This document shows, piece by piece, positions 17,435 through 26,437 of a DNA stretch of 26,437 bases (position 1 is the stretch's first letter; each line of letters begins with the position of its first letter). Both the position numbers and the translations under genes were made by a program. Under the pieces are notes generated by a model. The model saw only the letters and a list, made by a program, of their open reading frames with translations. It was not told the origin of the DNA and made no database searches. The stretch is from Coemansia sp. RSA 922 (lineage: Eukaryota > Kickxellomycota > Kickxellomycetes > Kickxellales > Kickxellaceae). The stretch covers positions 1 to 26,437 of the forward strand of contig JANBQS010000206.1 in the NCBI GenBank assembly GCA_027577415.1, read 5' to 3'.

Positions 17435-18019
17435 ATGTTTGTTCTAGCTGTACTCCGAGACACGCTAAAGATAGTACCATCCGAGTTTACAAAATCGCGA
17501 GAAGAGGCACTCAACTATGAGATCAACCGGAAATACGCCAACCGCGTACTCCACGACATTGGTCTCTGCATGATGGTACACGACCTCTTAGAGATCGACG
17601 AAGGCTACGTCCAGCATTCCGAAGGCTGGATCTGGGTCAAAGTTATATTCCGTCTAATAATGTTTCGGCCATTCAAGGATGAGGTTCTCGTTGGACGTAT
17701 ACGTAGCGCCAGTCCCGAGGGCATTCAGGTGTCAATGGAGTTCTTTGACGATATAACTATCTCGGCCGATCAGATGCCCGTAGGCAGCGAATACAATAGC
17801 ACAGAGGGCGTGTGGGTGTGGCGGTATGAGGGTAATGAGCTGTTTATGGACTTGGACGAATTGGTTAGGTTCCAGGTCCTTGACTCTGTGTTCTTGGATG
17901 TTAACCCGCCGAGACCCAAGATCGGCGATGTTGATAGTGTCCCGGCTTCACATCCACCACCGTACTCACTAGTGTGCACAATTGCTGGTGATGGTCTAGG
18001 TCTGTTGACTTGGTGGTAA
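17435..18019 (+). CDS. RPC25: RNA polymerase III subunit RPC25 (RPC8/POLR3H)
   Basis: 194 residues, close to the usual 200-210, starting MFVLAVLRDTLKI exactly where family members start. The N-terminal RPB7-like tip domain covers about 1-80 (EINRKYANRVLHDIGLCM, FRLIMFRPFKDEVLVGRI). The RPC8-type OB/S1-like domain covers about 83-194 (SPEGIQVSMEFFDDITI, VWVWRYEG..LFMDL, LVRFQVLDSVF, LGLLTWW at the end). It pairs with RPC17 to form the stalk of RNA polymerase III, which transcribes tRNA and 5S genes in the nucleus. No introns are seen. COQ1 follows 182 bp later on the same strand. Confidence 0.96.
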   Translation: MFVLAVLRDTLKIVPSEFTKSREEALNYEINRKYANRVLHDIGLCMMVHDLLEIDEGYVQHSEGWIWVKVIFRLIMFRPFKDEVLVGRIRSASPEGIQVSMEFFDDITISADQMPVGSEYNSTEGVWVWRYEGNELFMDLDELVRFQVLDSVFLDVNPPRPKIGDVDSVPASHPPPYSLVCTIAGDGLGLLTWW

Positions 18020-18201
18020 AAAAAAATATATATCTTGAAAAGCTTCTAGTGACCCAAATACTGATCTCAAGATTAAAATTCCGTCAGCAACTCAACCCCC
18101 ACATTTTCTTATCGCATGAGAGAAAAAAGTCTTCAAAGCTCTTCTTCCTAACTTTTAATTCCAAGCAAAACCCCTTTTTTACAACACTTTATTTAATTTG
18201 A

Positions 18202-19701
18202 ATGGCGACAAAGGCTCGTGGCCCGCTCGGTCAGCTAGGGGCAATAGCTCGAGATATTCTGCGAAGACCCTCAGAGACACGTCCACTAGGTAAATTCGCC
18301 GTAGGCAGTGCCAAAGTAGCGCACCTTGTCGAAAGTACAGTGACCGGAGTACGTGCGCCACTTCCTGGTCCCCAGTTCCAAGCAATAGCCAACCTAAAGC
18401 GACCCATCTCCGCATCAACCGTCAGTACTCTCAGTACACAACCAAACCTATTGACAGGATCATGGTCCAGCGCACTAGAAAACGCCTCAGAGGCAGTTGG
18501 AGCCGATCAACAGAGTAGAAAACTCATAGATCCTAAGGAGTTGGTCGGATCGGAGCTATCATTCATTACCGATAACTTGGCGCGACTATTGGAGAGCGGA
18601 CATCCGATGCTAAACACAGTATCTCGCTATTATTTTTCGGCCAGCGGCAAGCACATCCGACCACTACTAGTGATGCTAGTAGCTCAGGCAACCAGCGTAG
18701 CCACGAAGCGGCAAGGTCGGACGTCGATGCTTGTGGATACTGATGTTGACCAGATCGATTACTCGCTGATGGACCGGTCAGTGACACAGAACATCCACAG
18801 CGATGGCGAGTCGCAAAGAGTCAACCAGCTGATAGAGAGTGCGACCAAGGACGGACATGGCGGGCGGCCCTATGCACCGCATGTCAGAGAGGGGCTGACT
18901 ATCTTGCCGACGCATCGGAGGCTGGCGGAGATCACCGAGATGATTCACACGTCGTCGTTGCTCCATGACGATGTCATTGACCACGCGGAGACTAGGCGCG
19001 GTCTGCCGGCGATTCAAAAGACGTTTGGCAATAAAATGGCCATCTTTGCTGGCGACTTTTTGCTCGCACGGGCATCCATGGCACTGGCTCGCCTACGCGA
19101 CCCCGAGGTCATCGAGATCATGGCCAGCGTACTGTCGGATCTAGTCGATGGCGAGTTTAAGCAGCTCAAGAACCTAGAGGACGACGATGCGCCGATGGCC
19201 CAGCCGGACGAAAATGCATTCAATTATTACCTGGAAAAGACCTATCTCAAAACCGGCAGCCTCATTGCGAAAAGCTGTAGGTCGTCGGCCATCCTCAGCA
19301 ACTCCACAGATGACATTGTCGAGGCTGCCTATATCTACGGCCGTAACTTGGGTATTGCCTTTCAGCTTATAGATGATCTCCTGGACTTTACCGCGAGCGC
19401 CACCGACCTTGGCAAACCTGTCGGTGCTGATTTGGAGCTGGGCTTGGCTACTGCCCCAGTGCTCTATGCCTGGCAAGAGTATCCGCAGTTGGGGCCCCTT
19501 GTCGCTCGCAAGTTTGCCAGGGAGGGCGATGTCGCCATGGCCTGGGATCTGGTTCATGCGAGCGAGGGCCTGAAGCGCACAAAACAGCTTGCTAGCCACT
19601 ATGTCGAGCGCGCTATCGAGGCCCTGGCCATTTTGCCTGCCTCTTCGGCACGCGATGCTCTAGAGAGAGTCACATTATCTGCGCTTACACGCACGAAATA
19701 G
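18202..19701 (+). CDS. COQ1: COQ1 long-chain polyprenyl diphosphate synthase (ubiquinone side chain)
   Basis: 499 residues starting at the first ATG. The first roughly 60 residues are rich in Arg/Lys/Ala with few acids, as expected for a mitochondrial presequence. The trans-prenyltransferase core follows: GKHIRPLLVML, EMIHTSSLLHDDVIDHAETRRG with the first Asp-rich motif (D256, D257, D260), FAGDFLLARAS, YLEKTYLKTGSLIAKSC, and LGIAFQLIDDLLDF with the second motif (D391, D392, D395). It is followed by GKPVGADLELGLATAPVLYA. The enzyme condenses isopentenyl diphosphate units into the isoprenoid tail of coenzyme Q in the mitochondrial matrix. Small residues (Ser-Ser) at positions -4 and -5 before the first motif fit a long-chain product, but the exact length cannot be read. 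It converges with SGT1; 172 bp of purine-rich sequence separate the stops. Confidence 0.95.
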   Translation: MATKARGPLGQLGAIARDILRRPSETRPLGKFAVGSAKVAHLVESTVTGVRAPLPGPQFQAIANLKRPISASTVSTLSTQPNLLTGSWSSALENASEAVGADQQSRKLIDPKELVGSELSFITDNLARLLESGHPMLNTVSRYYFSASGKHIRPLLVMLVAQATSVATKRQGRTSMLVDTDVDQIDYSLMDRSVTQNIHSDGESQRVNQLIESATKDGHGGRPYAPHVREGLTILPTHRRLAEITEMIHTSSLLHDDVIDHAETRRGLPAIQKTFGNKMAIFAGDFLLARASMALARLRDPEVIEIMASVLSDLVDGEFKQLKNLEDDDAPMAQPDENAFNYYLEKTYLKTGSLIAKSCRSSAILSNSTDDIVEAAYIYGRNLGIAFQLIDDLLDFTASATDLGKPVGADLELGLATAPVLYAWQEYPQLGPLVARKFAREGDVAMAWDLVHASEGLKRTKQLASHYVERAIEALAILPASSARDALERVTLSALTRTK

Positions 19702-19873
19702 ACCACTGATAATTGCTAGCACTTTCGACAAAGGGCCGTTTGTAAAGAAAAAGAAAAAGAAAAAAAGAGTTTTACCTCCATCCATTTTAAAGAAAAAGAG
19801 AGCTTAAAAGTATGCAAAGAAAGAAAGGTGAAAAAAAGGAGGCATTGATATACAAGACATAAAAAGAGATTCC

Positions 19874-20914
19874 TTAGTAGGACTTTGCGTAAGTGTCGAC
19901 GGGAGGTGTGGTCTCGACGGGGCCCTTGGACACGGTCTTCCAGTCAGTGCTCAGCGCGGTGCCATTGCTCTCAATGTAGCTCTTCATCATAGCGCGACGA
20001 GTCTCCTCATCGGCATCCTTATAGATGGACTGGAACAGCTGGTTGACGCTCTGCTCTCCGGGCTTGAGCTTCGTCTCCTTCTCGGCATTAGCGGCAATAG
20101 TATCCCACGAGACACCCTGGCGCGAGCTAGACAAGCTAGCCTTGCCCGCCGCCTTGGCCAGCCGCTGGGCCTCGGACTGCTCGAGGCAGTCCCACTTGAG
20201 GCCAACGTTGGCCTTCTTCATGCGGATCTCGATCTTGGTGCTCATAACCTCGAACGTAGACTCATTGGGCACAATGGCATGCATAAGCGGGTCAAACTCG
20301 TAGTTGTTTTCCGAGCCCGTCGCCATCTTCACAGACAGAGAAACGCCCTGGTCGGAGAACTCGACGGTAGCCGCATCCTTTTGCACACGCTTGATAAACA
20401 TCTCCAGAATAACGTACTCGTCGTTCTGGTACCACTCGTGGCGAGCAGTGGGGCGGGCTGGACGAACTTCGACCTCCTCCTCCTCTTCGACGATGGGCTC
20501 TGGCTTGGGGGTGGTCAGGGGCTCCACTTTTGTGAGCAGCTCGCATACCTCCTCATGACTAGGGTTGATGATGTACGCCTTGCGCAGAGACTCGGCGGCC
20601 TCATCGTAGTTGCCCAGCTCAGCCGCCAGACGGCCGTGGGTCACCAGAGCCTTAAAGTGCTGGCGCAGCATAGAGCTCTGGGCATCGGTCATAGTAGCTG
20701 CCGCCAGCGCATCAGCCGCAGCATCGGCCTTGTTTCCTAGCTTCAGGCGCACCTGGGAGCGCTTCATATAGTACATAGCAACGGTGCTGTCAGCAGCGAT
20801 CGCCTGCGTGTAGAGTGACTCGGCCTTTTCAAACTCGTCATCAAAGTAAGCCTCGTCAGCCTCGATGTAGCGGGCATTGGCAGTTTTGGTGTTGGCAGCA
20901 GTAGGCTTTGGCAT
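19874..20914 (-). CDS. SGT1: SGT1 co-chaperone (TPR-CS-SGS)
   Basis: 346 residues from the ATG at 20912-20914; three more codons upstream end at a TTG. The domain order is the full SGT1 set. TPR repeats cover about 12-127 (YFDDEFEKAESLYTQAIAAD; GNYDEAAESLRKAYIINPSH). An acidic linker (EEEEEVEV) precedes the CS domain at about 158-242 (HEWYQNDEYVILEMFIK, ESTFEVMSTKIEIRMKKA, LKWDCLE). The SGS domain covers about 265-346 (NQLFQSIYKDADEETRRAMMKSYIESNG, read here in parts, then LSTDWKTV). SGT1 bridges Hsp90 and Skp1-containing complexes (kinetochore assembly, SCF ubiquitin ligases); that is family knowledge. It is transcribed divergently from PWP2 across a 397-bp spacer. Confidence 0.95.
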   Translation of the reverse strand: MPKPTAANTKTANARYIEADEAYFDDEFEKAESLYTQAIAADSTVAMYYMKRSQVRLKLGNKADAAADALAAATMTDAQSSMLRQHFKALVTHGRLAAELGNYDEAAESLRKAYIINPSHEEVCELLTKVEPLTTPKPEPIVEEEEEVEVRPARPTARHEWYQNDEYVILEMFIKRVQKDAATVEFSDQGVSLSVKMATGSENNYEFDPLMHAIVPNESTFEVMSTKIEIRMKKANVGLKWDCLEQSEAQRLAKAAGKASLSSSRQGVSWDTIAANAEKETKLKPGEQSVNQLFQSIYKDADEETRRAMMKSYIESNGTALSTDWKTVSKGPVETTPPVDTYAKSY

Positions 20915-21311
20915 TGTAAACAAAGAAAGAAGAAAGCAGTAGTAGAGCTTTTAGTAAAGTGTGGAGCAATAAAGTGTGAAGAATAGATGAGAGTTGAAGA
21001 GAGAAGAGGAGAGAGGTGTGAGGTGCTTGCCAGGTATTTATGCGACACTGCAAAGCCGCAGCCCCAAACCCAAACATCTTAATAAAATGGAATCTGCTAG
21101 AACTTTTTGCAAACGTCAAAGGCTATCTTTGCCCTGTTGCCTTTATGCCGTGATCACAAATCAAATCTGCGGATTACTTTTTTGCCTAATTTTTTTGCAG
21201 TGAGCTTTTTTTTTTTTAAAGGTCGACTTTTATCCATCTCTAAAGTCTTCTTCTCCCCTTCTCGATCTCTCTTGCTCACTGTATACTCTTCTTTTTTTCT
21301 TCTTGGGCACG
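20915..21311. promoter_or_regulatory. Divergent promoter region between SGT1 and PWP2
   Basis: 397 bp separate the two start codons. The SGT1 side is C/T-rich on the minus strand near its ATG; the PWP2 side is T/C-rich on the plus strand. At 21090-21107 an array GAA-nn-TGC-nn-GAA-nn-TTT resembles a heat-shock element (GAAnnTTCnnGAA) with imperfect units, which would make sense for an Hsp90 co-chaperone. No classic ribosome-biogenesis motif (PAC or RRPE) was noticed before PWP2. Confidence 0.5.
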
Positions 21312-23993
21312 ATGAAGACCGACTTTAAATTCTCAAACCTTTGCGGAACGGTTTATCGCAAGGGCAACCTGGTGTTCACACCCGATGGCAACTCTATCCT
21401 GAGCCCTGTCGGCAACCGCGTAACGCTATTTGATCTGGTCAACAACAAGACAGAGACTCTGCCATTCGAGAACAAGCGCGACATCAGACGGCTAGCGCTA
21501 TCGCCCAACGGCAACTTACTCCTATCGGTAGATGAACTAGGTCAGACGCAGCTAGTAAACTTTCGCAAGCGCACTGTGCTCCACTACTTTAACTTTAAAG
21601 ATAAGGTACGCGATATCCAATTCTCTCCCGATGGCAAGTACTTTGTCGTCGGTCTAGGCCGCAACGTCGAGGTATGGCGGTCTCCAGGGTTTACTCGTGA
21701 GTTTGCGCCGTTTGAGTTGCACCGCAGGTTGGCTGGACACCACGATGACATTACGCATATCAGTTGGTCGCCCGACTCGCGGTTCTTCTTGACTTCGGCC
21801 AAGGACATGACGACAAAGATCTTTTCGGTCGATCCCATTGAAGACTTTGTTCCAACTACGCTCTCTGGCCATCGCTCGTCGGTGGTTGGTGCCTGGTTCG
21901 CAAAGGACATGCGTGCGATATACACGGTCAGCGATGATGGTGCAGTGTGCGTGCGTCGCTTCCGGCCTCGTGGCATCGAAGAGAACCTGGTGTTTGGCGA
22001 GTTCCCGCGCGAGGAGTCTGGCAAACGCGTAGCTACTATATGGTTTACCGAGCACCGCTACTACGCAATGTTGTCGGCCAGAGTGCAGAGCGCTTCGTTC
22101 AACGCAGCTACCAGTCTGTTGGTCCTTGGCTTTGCTAGCGGAGTGTTTGGTATCTGGGAGATGCCCGAGTTTAACAAGATCCACTCGCTGTCGATTTCGC
22201 GCAAGAAGATCAACACTGTCGCCATTAACCCATCTGGAGAGTGGCTGGCCTTTGGATCAGCCAAGCTGGGTCAGCTCCTAGTCTGGGAGTGGAAGAGCGA
22301 GACCTACGTACTCAAGCAGCAAGGGCATTTCTACGACATGGCCTGCATCGCCTACTCTGGCGACGGCCAGTATGTGGCTACGGGTGGCGACGACGCCAAG
22401 CTCAAGGTGTGGAATGCGCTGACGGGATACTGCTTTATCACGTTTTCTGAGCACACTAGCGCTGTCACCGCCGTGCATTTCACCAAGGGCAGCCAAGTCG
22501 TACTATCGGCGTCATTGGACGGTACCGTGCGGGCGTACGATCTAGTGCGCTATCGCAACTTCCGCATTTTCACGTCGCCGACTCCAGTTCAGTTCAACTC
22601 CTTGGCCGTTGATCCCAGCGGCGAGATCGTCTGCGCTGGTTGCCAGGATACCTTTGAGATCTACATGTGGAGTATGCAGACCGGAAAGCTGCTAGACGTT
22701 TTGAGCGGGCACGTGGGTCCTATCAGCGGGCTGGTCTTCCGCCCCGATGGCTTATCTCTGGCCTCGAGCTCGTGGGATAAGACAGTGCGCGTGTGGGATG
22801 TCTTTGACCGCTCCAAGATTGTCGAAAGACTCGAACACAATAACGAAGTCTTGGCCCTTGCCTATAGACCTGACGGTAAGGAGCTCTGCGCCTCAACGCT
22901 CGACGGGCAGATTCACTTCTGGGATGTGCTCAAGGCAGCACCCACCGGCTGTATCGAGGGCCGGCGTGACATTGCTGGTGGCCGCAAGATCCAAGATAAG
23001 CGTACGGCGGCCAATAACTCGTCTGGCAAGAGCTTCAACTCGCTCTGCTACTCAGCCGACGGAACAGCTGTGCTCGGTGGCGGTAACAGCAAATACGTGT
23101 GCCTCTATGACCGCCGGTCAGGTATCTTGTTGCGCAAATTCCAAGTATCCAAGAACCAGTCTTTGGACGGCGTCCAAGAAAAGCTAAACTCCAAGTTTAT
23201 GACCGAAGCCGGACCCGCAGATCTCATCGACTCGGATGGCATTGACAGTGATTCGGAGAAGCACGTCGATAGGAGTTTGCCCGGTGTTCGCTCCGGCGAT
23301 AAATCCAACAGACTACTAAAGCCCGAGGTACGTACGCGTGCTGTTAGGTTCTCTCCTACTGGCCGTCAGTGGGCAGCGGCATCGACTGAGGGTCTGCTAA
23401 TATACTCGTTGGACGATACTTTATTGTTCGATCCCTATGAGCTCGACGAGGATGTTACTCCCGATACTATCCGCAATCTCTCGCGCAAGGGCGACCACCT
23501 GCGCGCCCTGGTCAATGCATTCAGACTCAATGAAAAGTACGTTATCCGCGAGGTCTACGAGGCTGTGCCGCCACTTGACGTTGTGCTTTTGACAAAGGAT
23601 TTCCCTGAGGCTTACTTGGAACGCTTGCTCAAGTTTATCGGTGGCATTATGGAGTCTAGCCAATTGCTCGAATACCATTTGCGCTGGGTCTCGGGTCTAT
23701 TGTCCAACCATGGTACGTTTGTCAAGACCCGTTCGGTTGCCCTACAGCCTGTTCTGAGGACGTTACAGCGCGGAATCTTGCGCTTGCACCAGGATATTGG
23801 ATCGGTGTGTGACAAGAACTACTACTCGCTGAATTACCTTTTGGTACAAGGCAAGCGTATCAGCGAGGCGGAGACGGAGGAAAGCGGCGATGTGAATATG
23901 CACGATGTTTTCTCTAGCTTCAACGACGATGTTGATGTTGAAGAAGGTAGCGATGACGGAATGGACGTAGATGATTCTACTGTAGCCGCGTAG
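21312..23993 (+). CDS. PWP2: PWP2/UTP1, WD40 protein of the SSU processome (UTP-B)
   Basis: 893 residues from the ATG at 21312 (MKTDFKFSNLCGTVYRKGN, the canonical PWP2 N-terminus); three more codons upstream begin at TTG. Two WD40 propellers fill about 10-660, with many WD or near-WD repeat ends (VEVWRSPG, LLVWEW, LKVWNALTG, VRVWDVFD, IHFWDV). The PWP2-specific insertion GCIEGRRDIAGGRKIQDKRT lies before the last repeats. A Utp12-type C-terminal domain covers about 720-835 (GDHLRALVNAFRLNEKYVI, FPEAYLERLLKFI, LEYHLRWVSGLL). An acidic tail ends the protein (DDVDVEEGSDDGMDVDD). PWP2 is a UTP-B subunit in the nucleolus needed for early pre-18S rRNA processing. It works in the same particle as UTP14, at the left edge of the window. 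Confidence 0.97.
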   Translation: MKTDFKFSNLCGTVYRKGNLVFTPDGNSILSPVGNRVTLFDLVNNKTETLPFENKRDIRRLALSPNGNLLLSVDELGQTQLVNFRKRTVLHYFNFKDKVRDIQFSPDGKYFVVGLGRNVEVWRSPGFTREFAPFELHRRLAGHHDDITHISWSPDSRFFLTSAKDMTTKIFSVDPIEDFVPTTLSGHRSSVVGAWFAKDMRAIYTVSDDGAVCVRRFRPRGIEENLVFGEFPREESGKRVATIWFTEHRYYAMLSARVQSASFNAATSLLVLGFASGVFGIWEMPEFNKIHSLSISRKKINTVAINPSGEWLAFGSAKLGQLLVWEWKSETYVLKQQGHFYDMACIAYSGDGQYVATGGDDAKLKVWNALTGYCFITFSEHTSAVTAVHFTKGSQVVLSASLDGTVRAYDLVRYRNFRIFTSPTPVQFNSLAVDPSGEIVCAGCQDTFEIYMWSMQTGKLLDVLSGHVGPISGLVFRPDGLSLASSSWDKTVRVWDVFDRSKIVERLEHNNEVLALAYRPDGKELCASTLDGQIHFWDVLKAAPTGCIEGRRDIAGGRKIQDKRTAANNSSGKSFNSLCYSADGTAVLGGGNSKYVCLYDRRSGILLRKFQVSKNQSLDGVQEKLNSKFMTEAGPADLIDSDGIDSDSEKHVDRSLPGVRSGDKSNRLLKPEVRTRAVRFSPTGRQWAAASTEGLLIYSLDDTLLFDPYELDEDVTPDTIRNLSRKGDHLRALVNAFRLNEKYVIREVYEAVPPLDVVLLTKDFPEAYLERLLKFIGGIMESSQLLEYHLRWVSGLLSNHGTFVKTRSVALQPVLRTLQRGILRLHQDIGSVCDKNYYSLNYLLVQGKRISEAETEESGDVNMHDVFSSFNDDVDVEEGSDDGMDVDDSTVAA

Positions 23994-24290
23994 ATTTAGA
24001 TGTTCCTTTGTAGAGTGCGCTATAATTTTTTAATCACAGTATTGTCGGACCATGGAGCTATCAATTTGAGCCGTTATCACATTCTAGAAGTTTAGTGTTG
24101 ATGACCCGCATAATCATGCATGGGCTTGTGACCGTGAGAATTTCGGCTAATGCAAAGATAGCAAACGAGCATTGAAACTGCCAACTCTAGACACAAAGGT
24201 CCATGCAAAATTTAAAAAGCACGAGCCACACACAGGTCATCTCCCTTCTTTCATTATTATTATTTTATTGCCTATTATACATACTTTAAG
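23994..24290. other. Intergenic region between PWP2 and the CoA-transferase; no gene seen
   Basis: 297 bp between same-strand genes. It contains the PWP2 3' region and the promoter and leader of the next gene, which ends in T/A-rich sequence before the ATG. No other structure was noticed. Confidence 0.45.
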
Positions 24291-25908
24291 ATGCTCAAGC
24301 TCGCTTCGGTTACTCGGCGTATTCCAGTATCAGCTATTGCGGTGGCGCAGAGAGTTGGCGTATCGATTGTTTGGCGCAGAGATTATAGCAAGATTTATCC
24401 GTCTGCTGACAAGGCGATCGAAGATATACCATCAGGGAGTACTATCTTGTTTGGCGGGTTCGGTCTGTGTGGTATACCCGAAGACTTGATAGGTGCAGTT
24501 GCCAATAAGCCACAGATAAACAACCTGACTGCAGTTTCAAACAACGCTGGGTACGTTGACACAATATGATGACACTTTTGAATAGAATCATCACTTCTTG
24601 GCACTAAACTGTCTGTAGACAATGTCTTATAATTGTAGTATCGATGGTGTTGGACTTGGCAAGTTATTGAATACGCGTCAGATCAAGCGTATGGTATCTA
24701 GCTACGTTGGCGAAAACAAAGAGTTTGCAAGACAGTATCTCTGCGGTGAACTCGAAGTTGAACTAACTCCACAGGGTACATTAGCCGAGAGGATTCGTGC
24801 TGGCGGAGCAGGCATTCCCGCGTTCTATACGGCAACTGGATTTGGCACAGCCATTCAGCACGGTGGCACACCCATTAAACACACGACAGATGGGGCAACA
24901 GAGATTGCCGCACCGCCTCGCGAAGTACGCACATTCAACGGCCGCGATTACGTAATGGAAACCAGCATCACCGGTGACTACGCTCTCATCAAAGCGTGGA
25001 AGGCAGATGAGCTGGGCAATTTGATGTTCAAGGCGTCTGCCAACAACTTTAACGCTCCTATGGCTACTGCCGGCAAAATCACTATTGTCGAGGCTGAGGA
25101 AATCGTGCCCGTGGGTGAGCTCTCTCCCAGCGAGATACATATTCCTGGAATCCACGTACATCGCATCGTGAAGGGAAGCAAGTACGAGAAGCGGATTGAG
25201 AAGGTGACCGTGCGCAATGATGACGAATCTCATGCTGATTTGCCACCGGCTATGCAGAAACGGATCAAGATTATCCGTAGGGCTGCTCGCGAGTTTAAAG
25301 ACGGTATGTACGCCAACCTGGGTATTGGCATGCCAATGCTAGCTAGCAACTACATCGAGCCTGGCACGACCGTTCATTTGCAGAGTGAGAACGGGATTCT
25401 CGGTCTGGGCCCCTTCCCGCTACAAAGTCAGGTCGACCCTGATCTCATCAATGCTGGTAAGGAGACGGTGACTGTGTTGCCTGGAGGTTCGTTCTTCTCT
25501 AGCGATACGTCGTTTGCAATGATTCGGAGCTCGCGGTTGGACTTGACTATCTTGGGCGGCATGGAAGTATCGCAGACTGGCGACTTGGCTAACTGGATTA
25601 TCCCCGGGAAAATGGTTAAGGGCATGGGCGGAGCAATGGATCTGGTTTCGGCAGCAAACACAAAGGTCGTAGTGACTATGGATCATAACGATAAGAGCGG
25701 TCATCCAAAGATATTGGAAAAGTGCTCACTGCCATTGACCGGTGTCGGCTGTGTAAACAGGATTATTACCGATAAGTGCGTGTTTGACGTGGTTCCGGGT
25801 AAAGGATTGTTGCTACGCGAGTTGGCCAAGGGAGTTACTGTCGAGGATGTGAGATCGTCCACGGGCTGCAACTTTGAGGTTGCCGCAGACGTTGCCGAGA
25901 CTTATTAG
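24291..25908 (+). CDS. OXCT1: Succinyl-CoA:3-oxoacid CoA-transferase (OXCT/SCOT), one intron
   Basis: Two exons, 24291-24550 and 24639-25908, joined across an 88-bp intron, give 509 residues (human OXCT1 is about 520). The first roughly 35 residues are Arg/Ala/Val-rich with few acids ([20 protein letters not shown]), a likely mitochondrial presequence. The A-like half has [25 protein letters not shown] joined to [21 protein letters not shown] and [17 protein letters not shown]. The B-like half starts near 300 and has the active-site segment [12 protein letters not shown] (catalytic Glu337), then [15 protein letters not shown] and [14 protein letters not shown]. The enzyme moves CoA between succinyl-CoA and 3-oxoacids such as acetoacetate in mitochondria. 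The junction restores the invariant NNAG.DDFGLG-type region, so the two open frames are one gene. Confidence 0.95.
24551..24638 (+). other. Spliceosomal intron in the CoA-transferase gene
   Basis: It starts GTACGT and ends TTGTAG, 88 bp. Removing it joins GCTGG to TATCGAT and gives Ala-Gly-Ile-Asp-Gly-Val-Gly-Leu-Gly, which matches the conserved family sequence here. A branch-site-like CACTAAAC lies about 30 bp before the acceptor. An earlier AG at about 24618 would break the conserved sequence. Confidence 0.88.
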
Positions 25909-26437
25909 TATCGTTTAATAGGCGTGATATGCAAAAAAAAAAAACATGACCGATCGTTTATTTTTTGTTTGTGGTTACCCAAGAGATTCTCTGTCACGCA
26001 CTATATTAATTGAATTCCTACTTTAGGTTTCTGGAGTGACCGCAGACTTGAGAGGATCCCTTAGCGGACCGTTTTTTTAAATTGCGGAATAGCGCCGATT
26101 GTTTCACCAATCAACTATTGGTTCGCACTTCCACTTTTTTTTACAGTGTAGGCATATGAGCACAAGCAATTGGTTGGTCGGACCGCACATGAGATAACCT
26201 TCGGTACTCCAGGCACATGGGTTCGTAGTATAGCAAAAAAAGGGCCTGTGCACTGGTCGTTAGCACAGTAAAAAAAAAACCAAACACGCGCACTAACGAG
26301 AGTTTATTTCCGGAGTCACTCTAGCCCCGCAATTTCCCCTTTCGGCCAAGAAGGAAATAAAAAAAAGGAACGAATCGGACAAGAATTCCCTTTATCTGGT
26401 CTTTGTAGCTGACGAATGGAGCTGCGGGGGGAGGTTC
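25909..26437. promoter_or_regulatory. Right-edge intergenic region, promoter-like, no convincing gene
   Basis: After the CoA-transferase stop there are long A/T tracts, then a G/C-richer part. It holds a convergent CCAAT pair, CCAAT at 26107-26111 and ATTGG at 26117-26121, with another ATTGG at 26169-26173. It also holds two copies of CGGACCG, at 26065-26071 and 26179-26185. CCAAT boxes are bound by the HAP/NF-Y complex, and inverted CGG triplets by Zn2Cys6 factors, in many fungi; both readings here are inference. An ATG at 26416 starts an open frame that leaves the window after seven codons, too little to call a gene. Confidence 0.35.

Noticed and set aside
19745..19775. Purine-rich tract after COQ1 as a possible functional element
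   Set aside because: It is a simple A/G low-complexity run in a convergent 3' spacer, common in this window's intergenic DNA.
21584..22184. Two overlapping minus-strand open frames of 146 and 176 codons
   Set aside because: Both are antisense to the WD40 repeats of PWP2, and their composition follows from that codon use.
24551..24638. A frameshift splitting the CoA-transferase into two genes
   Set aside because: GT...AG ends are present and removing 88 bp restores the conserved NNAG-IDGVGLG region in frame, so an intron explains it fully.
26240..26275. Short hairpin CTGTGC...GCACAG near the right edge
   Set aside because: A six-base stem with an 11-base loop is expected by chance and no terminator or RNA gene context supports it.

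Overview
This window looks like nuclear DNA of an early-diverging (zygomycete-grade) fungus. The genes are compact and almost intron-free. They carry fungal families (a FunK1-type kinase-like protein, CWF19, COQ1, PWP2), and alongside them sit genes that many yeasts lack: an augmin HAUS8-like subunit, a six-transmembrane voltage-gated K+ channel and mitochondrial succinyl-CoA:3-oxoacid CoA-transferase. Kickxellomycotina would fit, but that is only an inference from gene style. No rRNA, tRNA, CRISPR array or bacterial-type operon was seen.

Left part (1-6968, + strand genes): the 3' end of UTP14 is followed after 27 bp by a decayed Tc1/mariner-like transposon (223-1791, 63-bp inverted terminal repeats, TA on both sides). 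Next come a FunK1-like pseudokinase or kinase with a long Ala/Ser/Thr/Pro tail holding five FG dipeptides (2392-5286), and a CWF19/CWF19L2 splicing-factor homologue (5472-6968).

Middle part (7028-13230, all - strand): this is an accessory block. It holds an intact F-box-like gene, a small gene with a single internal TGA, two intact small paralogous genes of an unrecognised family, and a 5'-truncated second copy of the F-box-like gene with two in-frame stops. The two intact small genes share a duplicated upstream block of about 380 bp, so a tandem segmental duplication built at least part of the array.

Right part (13591-25908): densely packed conserved housekeeping genes. These are a Kv-type potassium channel (-), a HAUS8-like augmin subunit (-) divergent from RNA polymerase III subunit RPC25 (+), COQ1 polyprenyl diphosphate synthase (+), SGT1 co-chaperone (-) divergent from PWP2/UTP1 (+), and an OXCT-type CoA-transferase (+) with the one intron I can place with confidence (24551-24638). 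UTP14 and PWP2, at opposite ends of the window, both belong to the small-subunit processome. The last 529 bp hold no convincing gene and look like promoter DNA.

Most start codons below are the first in-frame ATG. Longer open frames upstream usually begin at TTG or GTG or run through T-rich leader sequence.
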